Part shown: positions 1 to 10,189 of the stretch, piece after piece | Layout of the letters: every line of letters begins with the position of its first letter | Position numbering within the stretch: the first letter of the stretch is position 1 | Source of the DNA: Apium graveolens | Taxonomy: Eukaryota > Streptophyta > Magnoliopsida > Apiales > Apiaceae | Length of the DNA: 64,000 bases | Direction: 5' to 3' | NCBI RefSeq assembly: GCF_009905375.1 | Contig: NC_133656.1 | Location: 241,298,401 to 241,362,400 of the forward strand | Notes under the pieces: model-generated | Told to the model about the DNA's origin: nothing | The model's input: only the letters and a program-made list of their open reading frames with translations | The model's database searches: none | Position numbers and translations under genes: made by a program

Positions 1-1
1 A

Positions 2-3000
2 AATGCAATTTTTGGAGGACCGCGACACCCTCGAGGGCCAGTGATAAACACGATCTTTGGAGGTCCAACTGCTGCTGGATTGTCCAAAAATTCCAGAAAG
101 GCATATACTAGGGAGGTTATGCATATTGTTGGAGAAGCCCCGAAGAGGGCCAGGACAGAAGTAACATTGGCTTTTGATGATTTCGACCTAGAGGGTGTAA
201 AGTTTCCCCATGACGACCCGCTGGTCATAACGCCGATAATAGGAAATAGCCCGGTTAAGAAGGTCCTTATGGATAATGGTGCTTCTGTGGATATCTTGCT
301 CCATGACACCTTTCTAAGAATGGGGTATAACGACTCCCAGTTGACACCAACCGACATGCCGATATATGGATTTGCTGGAGTAGAATATCCTGTGGAAGGG
401 ATAATCAAATTGCCAACCACCATAGGTACGGAACCAAGGCAAGCAACGCAGATGCTGGATTTCGTGGTGGTAAAGGCTAGTTCAACTTATAATGCTATCA
501 TGGGGAGAACAGGGATACATGCCTTTAAGGCAGTCCCCTCTTCCTACCATTCAGTCATGAAGTTTCCCACCCGAAACGGGATTGGAGAAGAGAGAGGAGA
601 TCAAAAAATGGCTAGAAGCTGTTATGTGGCCTCTTTGAGGGCAGATGGAGTCGGGGGGCAGGTTCTTCCTATTGAAGATATGGATGTTCGAGAAAATGAT
701 GAGAATAGAGGAAGGCCAGCAGAAGAATTGGTTTCGGTTCCTTTAGACCCCGAGAATCCTGAGAGGATGACTTTCATTGGAGCCACATTAGAGGAGCCTC
801 TTAGAGGGAAGTTAGTGAAATTTTTACAAGAAAATAGTGATGTGTTTGCATGGTCAGCAGCTGATATGCCAGGCATAGACCCGGAGTTAATTACTCACAA
901 GCTAAACGTGGATCCAAGCCGGAAGACAGTGAAACAAAAGAAAAGAAATTTTGCCCCGGAAAGACAAGAGGCTATAAAACAGGAAGTAGAAAAGCTCTTA
1001 GAAGCTGGTTTCATTGAGGAGATCCAATTTCCGGAGTGGCTAGCCAACCCTGTAATGGTGAAGAAGGCTAATGGAAAGTGGAGGATGTGTATAGACTTCA
1101 CTGATCTGAATGATGCATGCCCCAAAGACTGTTTTCCGTTGCCGAGAATTGATACTTTGATTGATGCCACTGCTGGGCATGAGATGCTGAGTTTCATGGA
1201 TGGATTTAGCGGATACAATCAGATCAAAATGCATAAGAATGACATTCCAAATGTATCATTTATCACTGACTTTGGTGTTTATTGTTATCTTGTTATGGCG
1301 TTTGGTCTCAAGAATGCAGGAGCCACCTATCAGAGGTTGGTGAATAAAATTTTTAAGGATCTTATTGGGAAGACTATGGAAGTCTATGTTGATGACATGC
1401 TAGTCAAGAGTCTAGTAAAGACTGATCATATAACCCATTTGAGGGAAGCTTTTGAGGTCCTGAGGTACCACAAGATGATGTTGAATCCTACGAAGTGTGC
1501 TTTCGGAGTAGGATCTGGAAAATTCTTGGGATTGATGGTCTCAAAGAGGGGAATTGAGGCTAACCCCGATAAAATAAAGGCAATCCTGGACATGGAACCC
1601 CCAAAAACTGTCAAGGATGTTCAGAAACTCACAGGAAGGGTTGCTGCGCTAGGACGATTCATCTCCAAGTCAGGAGACAAGTGCTTGTCATTCTTCAAGT
1701 CATTAAAGAACATTAAAGACTTTATATGGAGTGAGGAAAATCAGAAGGCATTTGAAGAATTAAAGAAGTATATGGGCCAGGCCCCGTTGTTGGCCAAGCC
1801 AGTTCTGAGTGAAGTTTTATTCTTGTACTTGGCTATTTCAGAAAGCGCTTTGAGCGCGGTGTTGGTTAAGGAGGAACTGAAAGTCCAGAAACCCGTATAC
1901 TATGTCAGCAAAATCTTGCATGGTGCAGAGTTGAATTATTCAACTATTGAGAAATTCGCTTTAGCCTTGATAATGGCTTCAAGAAAGCTGCGTCCTTATT
2001 TTCAAGCTCACCAGATTGAAGTGCTAACAAATCAGCCGCTGAGAAACATCATTCACAGTCCCAAGGCAAGTGGGAGACTGATTAAGTGGGCAATAGAGTT
2101 GGGAGAGTTCGATCTCAAGTATAAGCCACGTACGGCCATAAAAGCCCAGGCACTAGCTGACTTCGTGGTGGAATGTACCATACCCAACCAAGAAGTCGGG
2201 GGGCAGGAAGATACCATACCTCAAGACAAGGGAGTCGACAATGGGGACAAGGAGAAAGAATATTGGGTTCTCTATTTTGATGGAGCATCAAAAACAAATT
2301 CCAGTGGAGCAGGGTTGGTTTTGCAAAGCCCTGATGGATTTCTAATTGAGTATGCTATGAAGCTAGACTTCCCAACCACAAACAATGAAGCAGAGTATGA
2401 AGCCCTGATTGCTGGCCTTGGTCTAGCTGGGACACTTAGAGTCAAAAACTTAAAGGTCCGTGGAGACTCGAAGCTGATCATATCCCAGGTAAAGGGAGAA
2501 TTTGAGGCAAGGGATGATACGATGGCTAAGTATGTTCACCTAGTAAGGGCTGTGATGACCCAATTTAATGAATGCCATGTTGAACACATTCCAAGGGAAG
2601 AAAATGCTAAAGCAGATGCGCTATCAAAATTCGCTTCGTCTGAGATTGAAGAAAGTTCAGGAAGTGTGTACTTCCGTGTTTTGAAGACACGGAGCATAGA
2701 TGTTAAGCTTGTGGCTCCCATAGGCTTAGGGACGTCATGGATTGATCCCATCAAGGCTCACATTCAGACCGGTTGGTTGCCAAGTGATACAACTGAGGCA
2801 CGGAAGTTAACTATTCGAGCACTAAGGTACTCCTTGATAGATGGAATTCTGTATAAGAGATCTTTCGTGGTTCCTTACTTGAGGTGTCTCAGGCCCGACG
2901 AGGCACGCTTGGCTCTTGAGGAAGTGCATGAAGGTATTTGTGGGCAACACTTGGGGGGCAGGGCCTTGGCTCATAAGATAACCCGTTTAGGCTTCTATTG

Positions 3001-3970
3001 GCCAGAAATGATGGCTGATGCCAAAGAATATGTGAAGAAGTGTGATCACTGTCAAAAGCATGCACCAGTTGTTAGACAACCCCCTGAGATGCTGACCTCT
3101 ATCAACTCGCCTATTCCCTTTGCCATGTGGGGGATGGATATTCTAGGGCCTTTTCCTATGGCCACGGCACAAAGGAAATTTCTGATTGTAGCCATTGATT
3201 ATTTCACCAAGTGGATCGAAGCCAAACCCTTGGCCAAAATCACTACTAAGCAGGTTGCACAATTCCTATGGGAAAACATTATGTGCCGCTATGGAATTCC
3301 CCGTATCCTCGTCACTGACAATGGAACATAATTCAACAATGAGGAATTCAAGAAGTATTGTGAAGAAAATGAAATTGAGTTACGATTCACCTCTGTGGCT
3401 CACCCGCAAGCCAATGGCCAAGCAGAGGTAGCAAATCGGATAATCCTGGATGGATTAAAGAAGAGGATCGAGAAGTCAAGAAATAATTGGGTGGATGAGA
3501 TACTTCCCATATTATGGGCCTATAGGACTACCTGTAAAGTCACGACAGGAGCAACTCCTTTCATGTTAGCATATGGGGCAGAAGCAGTAGTTCCCGTGGA
3601 GATATCACATTCCTCTCCAAGGATTCAGGCTTTCAACGCAGAAGAAAATGAGGAAGGGCAGAGGTTAGCCCTGGATCTGATCGATGAAGTGCGAGATAAG
3701 GCACATGCAAAGATAGTAGAATATCAGAAAAAGGCTTCATTCTACTACAACCTAAGGGTTAAAGAAAGGTTTTTTAAACAAGGTGATCTAGTCTTGAGGA
3801 AGATAGAAGCATCTGGTGTAGGATAAAAAGGGAAGCTTGCCCCGAATTGGGAAGGGCCGTACAGAGTCAAGAGTGTTCAAGGTAGAGGAACCTACAAGCT
3901 AGAGACTATGGATGGATTTGAAGTCCCGAGAACTTGGCATGCACAAAACCTGAAGGTTTACTATGTATAG
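2..3970 (+). pseudogene. Ty3/gypsy (Tat lineage) gag-pro-pol polyprotein, 3' part, two nonsense codons
   Basis: Polyprotein of an LTR retrotransposon. The frame is open from the left window edge, so the 5' part lies outside. Order seen: aspartic protease motif DNGAS near 272; reverse transcriptase, with its YVDD catalytic box at 1384-1395; a native-type RNase H; a second RNase H at about 2265-2640 with DGAS, NNEAEYEA, GDSKLI and ADALSK supplying the D-E-D-D residues; an integrase zinc finger at about 2930-3060 (pair CDHC); and an integrase core with D in MDILGP, D in TDNGT and E in GQAEVAN. Two RNase H domains in tandem are typical of the Tat lineage (established knowledge). The frame continues to TAG at 3968-3970 but is broken by TAA at 3329-3331 and TAA at 3824-3826, with no frameshift. 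The copy is therefore recently inactivated. The next gene lies on the opposite strand, 321 bp downstream. Confidence 0.93.
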
Positions 3971-4291
3971 GGCAGCCGGATACGATTCTCACTCGTCAGG
4001 ATGGCAAGTAGGTTGAAAAGCACCTTGAAGCTTTGCTTGCTTAGGATTTATATGTTTTAGTTTTATTACGAAGTTTATTATTACTTGTGTAAGGGACGAA
4101 TCCCAGACAATTTTACAAAATTCATGAGTTCTTCAAAGAATGTTTGTGGCCTAACAAATAAAAATCAAATGCATGGATGCAAGCATAGAAGGTGATAAAT
4201 GAAATAGATCTGATAGATATTACAAAAATTCGATAAATAAAGTCTCGAAAATAGGATAAAAAACAACAAGCCACGCAGGGCTGAAAAAGCT
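3971..4291. other. Spacer between pol and the antisense ORF
   Basis: About 320 bp separate the pol stop from the 3' end of the convergent antisense ORF. It is AT-rich and I see no coding potential or clear terminator. It presumably holds the 3' untranslated part of the antisense transcript. Confidence 0.5.
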
Positions 4292-6197
4292 CTAAGGAGC
4301 TGAAGTACCCTCGGCATCCATATCATCGTCCTCTCCGCTCTCGCTGGATGTCTCTGTCATCTCGGAGGAGGAGGAAGAGCTATCGTCCTCAGCTGGTCTG
4401 GAAGAAGACTCGGGAGGAGGAAGGAGTGGATCCTGAGGAACGTGGTCCAAGACAACTACTCGGGTACGAAACCTCTGTAGCAAAGCCTCGTCGTCAGGGC
4501 AGATGTAGTCCGCCGGGTTAATATCAGGACAAGCCTCGTTCACGGTCCCAAGGGTCGTGTCCCAACCGGTCCTAAAAAACCCGGGAAAGACTGAATCATC
4601 CCTAATCCTCATGGATTGGGCAAACTCCTCCGAGTCCAGATAGTTTTCTATAGCTTTATCCTTCTCCGCCCGAAGTACCACCAGCTCGGCGTTAGACTCT
4701 CCGAGTTCTTCCTCCTTGCGCTTGAGCTTCTTCTCCAGGGTAGCATACTTCTTCTGTTGCCTCCTGAGGGCATTATCGGCCTTATCAGAAGCCCGCTTCC
4801 ACGATTCGGCTTGCCTCACAGCGCCTTGAAAGTAGGCGTTAGACTGGAACAAAGCAATTAACAAAGTATAAGGCAAGAAAATGCTACAAGAACGAAAAAT
4901 AAGTTCAAAAAAGAGAAGGCATACCGAAGCCAGAGACTGAGCCCCCATGAGCTTAATCCTCTCAAGATCAGGGGTGGCCACCACATCAGTAAAGTCCTTG
5001 GGAGTCACGCTATGGTAGGACCAATCCCAAGCATGTTTCGTGGAACCAACTACGGTGTCCCCTCGACGGAATCCCCAGAGAGGCTGACAGGCGCCTGTGG
5101 CAGCAGCAGTAGGGGCAGCAGTAGTGATAGGAGCACCATGGCCTCCAGCTCCTTCAGTTGAAGCCTCCCCTATAGGCTCTTTGTGCTTCTTCAAAAAGAT
5201 AGGCTCCGTGGCCTTTCCCCGGGTGTATAGGCCTGCGAGCCGAGCTTTCTTCATCCTAGCTGTTTCCTCAACCAAAGGAACATTGTCCTCATTAATCTCC
5301 TTAGCAGCTGAAACAAAGCAAAGGACAAAATAAGTGATGTTAATAATGCATGAAATGAAGTAAAATTGAGAAGGGAAGAAAAATACCCTGTTGAGAAACA
5401 GAGGATAGTCCCACATGAATCAGGGAAAACTCCTCTAAGAGAGTCCAGCTGGTGGTGGTGCCATCATCCTGAGTAAGCCCATTATAAATAATAGTTTCTT
5501 CAGGAGTTAAGTGAATGGATTTGAGGCTACCATCACTGACCTTCCCGAAGGAAGATCGAAAAAGTGTGCCCCAGTCACCATTCTCCCAACGTAACCCAAC
5601 GAAACTATTCCTCTAATTTTGATTATTATCAGGAATAGAGGCGCTGTTAAAGATATGTTTGCTTTTGGGACTTTGCTTGACATAGACTCAGCCACAGATA
5701 TTGGAAGAACTATTATAACACTGAAAGACCTTCCTAAAAACGGCTACAGAAAGAGGAAAGCCCTCCCTAAGACAACAAACCATAAAACATAGAATATTCC
5801 TCCAGGCGTTTGGAGGAAGCTGACATGGGTTAATTTGTAAATCAGCCAAAAGATGAGGAATAAAAGGATGGAAAGGAAACCTAAGCCCAGCATTAAGGGC
5901 ATCTGTGTAAATGAAAAGAGTGTCGGGTCTCCAGTGGCAAGTACGGTCACCACCAGAGACTGGAACTAATCTAAAAGGAGGAAGGAAGTTATAACGAGCA
6001 TTTAGTTTATTGAAACCAATATTGTGCCAAGTGTTACAATGATTAAAAGAATCGAGATGTGCAGTAGAGGGATATTCATCCCCCCTAGTGTTAATCATAT
6101 CGATTAAAGACATGTACGAAGAACGGATCTCGATATCCTTACCTCGTTTTGAAGCCGAGGCAATCTTCGCCGCTCTCTCGGAATTCTTGTCAGCCAT
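4292..6197 (-). pseudogene. Spliced antisense ORF of the Tat element (plant gypsy-type transposase-like domain)
   Basis: Minus-strand gene lying between pol and the 3' LTR. It starts at ATG 6197-6195 (MADKNSERAAK...). Three exons fit one frame: 6197-5387, 5307-4925 and 4843-4292. The introns, 5386-5308 and 4924-4844 (79 and 81 nt), have GT-AG ends, and the joins preserve frame for 582 codons including the stop. Exon 1 resembles the plant domain known as putative gypsy type transposon (Pfam Transposase_28). Exon 3 carries a charged coiled coil (about 4840-4620) and an acidic Ser/Asp-rich tail. Two nonsense codons, TGA 5690-5688 and TAG 5615-5613, interrupt exon 1; both would be Trp by a single G-to-A change. 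Antisense extra ORFs at this position are known in Tat elements, but their function is unknown. The splice model is my inference. Confidence 0.75.
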
Positions 6198-6330
6198 TAG
6201 TAAAGCCTAGAAAACCTGAAAATCTTGAAGGGAGGAGTGGCCAAAAAAACTAAAGGAAGAAAAGAGGGAGAAATTTGTAGGATGAGTAGAGAAGTGAAAT
6301 GAGAGGTGTGAGGAAACACACTCTCATCCC

Positions 6331-6340
6331 ACCTTTTTAT
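6331..6340 (-). promoter_or_regulatory. Candidate TATA box for the antisense ORF
   Basis: On the minus strand the sequence reads ctataaaaag, about 135 bp upstream of the antisense ATG at 6197. Motif and spacing suit a plant RNA polymerase II promoter with a leader of about 100 nt. No transcript evidence is available here. Confidence 0.45.
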
Positions 6341-6829
6341 AGCCAAGAAGAAGGGGATTTGGGCCTCAAAAAAGCCCATTTGAGCCCAAAAATAAGAAGG
6401 TTCTGGAATTATCCAGAAAATTCCTGGAAAAATTAAGAGAAATTTGAATTTTTTTGAAGATTCTGGAAGAATCCAGAATAACCTTAGAAGAGTTTGGAAT
6501 TTGGGCTCAAAAATGAGGCCCAATTCTAGAAAAATCTTGAAAAACCCAAGGCCCAGTACCAAGGCCCAAATACAAAAAGCCCTATTTGAGGCCCAAAATG
6601 ATTTTTAAGAAAAGCCAAGTCTTCAGGCCCAGGATTAATAAAAATAGTGGGCCCCAAGGTCAGCCCAATAAAACCAGCCCAGAAAAGGGCCCAATTAGTT
6701 AAAAATACAAAACCCAGTTGAAATGGGCCCAGGTTATAAACCAAAAAAGGGGATGGCCCAAAAGAATACAGCCCAGGTTTAAGGGCCCAAATCCAAATTA
6801 CAGAAATATATGCAAGAAATTAATTCAAG

Positions 6830-7256
6830 ACCAATTCGACCAGGAAACACAAAGGAATCCTGATCGAAGCTCCTGAGGTCGAAATCTTGTCGATCAGGGC
6901 TGAAAAATAAGCTTAATTCGACCTGAATTAAGACTCATTCGACTAGAAATCAAGAGAAGATCCTGATCGAGTGGATCCTTCCCGAATTTCTGTCGACCTA
7001 GGCAACTAAGGGAAGTTAATTCGGTCAAAACTAGGGCTCCTGATCGAAATTCCTGACCGAAATTAAAATTTCCTACTCGAAAATTCAAAAAAAAAAATAT
7101 ATATATATATATAGGAAAAAATCCTGGCCGAAATTCGACCAGGATTCTTGCTCGAACCCATCCTCCTCGAAATACCGTCGACCAGGGCTGAATGAAGGAT
7201 AATTCGACCAGGATCCTGGTCGAATGGGATTCCTGGTCGAAATTTTTATATAAAAA
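6830..7256. repeat. Array of TCGACCAGGA / TCCTGGTCGA-type motifs
   Basis: About 430 bp upstream of the antisense gene and before the 3' LTR. A degenerate motif, ttcgaccagga or its complement tcctggtcgaa (with variants such as tcctgatcgaa), recurs more than a dozen times in both orientations. The motif is CpG-containing in an otherwise AT-rich stretch. The best copies form a perfect 24-bp palindrome at 7202-7225. It could be a regulatory or packaging region of the element; function is unknown. Confidence 0.7.
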
Positions 7257-7321
7257 AAAAATCCAGAAAAATAGGAAAAATTCCTTAAATATTTTCTGAA
7301 AAATGTTAATATTTTCAGAAA

Positions 7322-7440
7322 TAAGGAATAAATCCAGAAAATTAAGGGAAAAATCCAGAAATTAAGGATAAATCCCAGAAAATTAGGGAAAAATCCCAGA
7401 AAATTAGGGAAAATCCCAGAAAATTAGGGAAAAAATTCCT
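7322..7440 (+). repeat. Short tandem repeat, unit about 20 bp
   Basis: Five to six imperfect head-to-tail copies of a unit close to aaattagggaaaaatcccag, with the unit shortened by a base or two in places. It lies about 150 bp before the 3' LTR of the gypsy element. Confidence 0.75.
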
Positions 7441-7578
7441 GGAAATTAAGATAATTTCTGAATAAAAGGAAGATTCATTGTAAATGTGTAGGTCGCTCCA
7501 CACTTTACGCAAAACGAAACCCTATAAGGGAACGAATAGATTTAACTTCTGCGAAACCTAATCAATGTTTCCCAAAAG

Positions 7579-7590
7579 TTGGGGGGCAAA
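7579..7590 (+). promoter_or_regulatory. Polypurine tract of the gypsy element
   Basis: The purine-rich run ggggggcaaa, preceded by tt, lies directly before the LTR start at 7591. This is the position where plus-strand DNA synthesis is primed in LTR retrotransposons. Confidence 0.75.
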
Positions 7591-8142
7591 TGATAGGGAT
7601 AAATAAGTCCTGATTTTATAATTAATGGGTTGCTAGGCCCAATAATAAGATGTATGATATTCAGACCAGAAAGGTTAAGCCTGATGGACCAGATCAGGCC
7701 TGGTGGAATAAAAAAAAAGGGGCCCAAAAGCCCTGATTATTAATTAATTTCGTAATTAATTAATAAGGGAAAATCAGCTATTGAGAAGAGTCCCGATAAG
7801 GATATAAATCCTTATAGATTAGCCTCAAGGGGACCTAAAAGGATAAGAAATCAGCTTCCTACCTCCTAGGACTCCTAAGTCTATCCTAATTCAGAGGCTT
7901 GTCCACCAAGTCTCCTATACCAAGTCCAATTCAAGGAATCCCACATCTATATAAGGGGCCTCACCCCACAAATCAGAACTACATTTTTTGACTTGATCCT
8001 TGGCAATCAGCAAGGTACGTAGGCATCTTGTTAAGGCAGATTGAGTCACGAAACATAAGAGCAGTCAAATCGAGCCTTGAAGCTCACGTTCCTTAGTACT
8101 AAATACAGCAATTATATATATATTAGTTTTTTATCCATAACA
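7591..8142 (+). repeat. 3' LTR of the Tat gypsy element
   Basis: The segment starts TGATAGGGAT right after the polypurine tract and ends ATCCATAACA, giving canonical TG...CA ends over 552 bp. It contains a TATA-like ctatataagg at 7948-7957. The 5' LTR is outside the window, so neither LTR identity nor the target duplication (3' candidate ctatt, 8143-8147) can be checked. Confidence 0.7.
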
Positions 8143-10189
8143 CTATTGTTATATCGTTCCTATACTTATTGTATTATTGATTTAGAACTTGTGTAAAAAA
8201 TGTCTCTGACCAAGCACCGGATAGCTTGAGAGTGGTTTTATGTCCCTTGGGGCGGTCTGGTTGTTGTACTTAACAAACATAATTTGATGTGATTCGAATG
8301 CAGCAGGGGTTGTCTCCTCCTGAGAAGCTTCATTCCGCCAATACTGACGACTGCCCCATATATTGAAGCCCTTCGTGTAAGTCCATCCAGATGATCTCTT
8401 ATATACATGTAAAAATGTGGACTCTATTCTGGCACAAAACAGCATATTTCACTACCAAAATCCAAGTTTATAAAAAAAAAAGTATCTATATTACGCATAA
8501 ATACTGGAGGCACACAGTATTTGTAATTGTGTATGCCTCAGCAACTTCTATGGGCATCTCTAGTTGCACAACAAAACCGACATCAATACTTCTAGATACA
8601 CGACTCCTCGTTTTGAATATTACATAATTTTTTACATGAGTTTTTGTCCCGAGGACAGAGTCACAAGTACACACACTGATATATCTTAAATGTTCTTATC
8701 TAATATCTAATTTTCTATACATATTATGCAGGCACGCCCTATAACCTTAAAAAATTTACAAGATTTGTTTCGAAAGCTATCGATGGGATGCGGGTCAAAT
8801 GCAGAAGCGGTTGGTGATGTTGCAGGTTCCTCACATCTTGATCGCTAGCTGATATTTTCTAGCTCTTTCCTTCCCTTATACAAGGGAAATTAAGAATTCT
8901 CTCATAGATCTCAGAAACCTTTTAATTTTAGCTATGATGTTAACAATATTTTTTGTAGAACAATTATATCTCCAAGTTGCAAAATAATACATGATAAACA
9001 ATCATAAAATGCCCCTATCCAGCTGATTCATGTGGTTAGCTGATGATATTTTGGTGTTTAGTTTTCTCCTTTTACCCATTTTTTTTTATTTGCTACAGTC
9101 ATCTTCTTGAATTACAGGCATGAACTCATTGAGTGTCACTATTATCAACGCTCTCTCTGAACTCTTTGAGATCATGAAAAAATATTGTTATGTTCAAAGA
9201 TTAAAAAGAATAGATATAGTACATAAAATATTATTATCATTAATAAATTTCTTTATGATTTATAAACAATATGTTGAGATTTTTCTAAACTAAAACCATC
9301 TATTGAGGACTTGAGGTGTCAAGAAATAAAAATCCGTTTATTTGCATCAAGCTTTCAGTCTCAAGCATATGTAAATAGCAGTTACATTTGAGATATCAAG
9401 TCATGTGCATCTTTTTCTACAAAAGAAAGGTTGTAACTTGTAATTGTAAGAGGGAAAAATATTGAAAAAAGATAACTAGGTAAATATAAGGGGCTTGCGC
9501 GGTTGAAAGAAACTATTTAAAAATAAAAATAAAAGGCATTATTTGCAGCAATTTTGTTGAAAATGAAGATTCCTAAAACTAAAAGAGTCGCTAAAAATAA
9601 TGTTATAAAAATATAACACATAATTGGAGAGTTGATGAGTGTACCTAAAATTTTAAAGAGTTATACACATGGTACACTGGTACTTTATATTTTAATTTTA
9701 TACTTTTTTTATCAGATGTTCCAATTTGATATTTGATAAATTCTTAAATATGCCTTCTTTCAATTTAAATCGATACATCTTTTTTCCAACTAACATTTCT
9801 TTATCTTTTCAAAAAAAAATACTACTTATAATAAGATTATGCAAACTTCATTTTTATATATTTGTTTACTCTTTCATTACTATAAATATAATTTATCAAG
9901 CACATATAATTTAACCTATCTAAACAAATTTGAATAAATTTCGTACTTAAATTACAATCGACATTTTGCATCATCCAAGTGTAATAAGAGAAGTTAGAAC
10001 TCCATATATAATCCATTTGTGCAAATTTTTCGAATTAATTTTGTTTTGCAAATAGCAGATTCCAACATGATTGTAGACAAAGAAAAAATTGATCATACTT
10101 TAATATTAAAATAATAAAAAATGACGGGATATGAGCATGTGTTTTGCTAAAAAAATTTATTTAATATATAAAAATCTTATATTAAAATT
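8143..10189. other. AT-rich stretch without recognisable gene
   Basis: Noncoding-looking sequence between the gypsy LTR and the duplicated unit. The only hint of coding is 8732-8848, a possible terminal exon of 39 codons after an acceptor-like tatgcag (ARPITLKNLQDLFRKLSMG...), for which I recognise no family. A minus-strand open frame at 8182-8445 also has no recognisable similarity. The rest is AT-rich with many stops. Confidence 0.5.

Noticed and set aside
6197..6744. Minus-strand open frames upstream of the antisense gene
   Set aside because: Repetitive Pro/Phe/Leu-rich translations of biased sequence that contain the promoter region. They have no domain.
8182..8445. Minus-strand open frame of 87 codons
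   Set aside because: No motif, no homologous copy in the window, no splice or promoter context. Not strong enough for a gene call.
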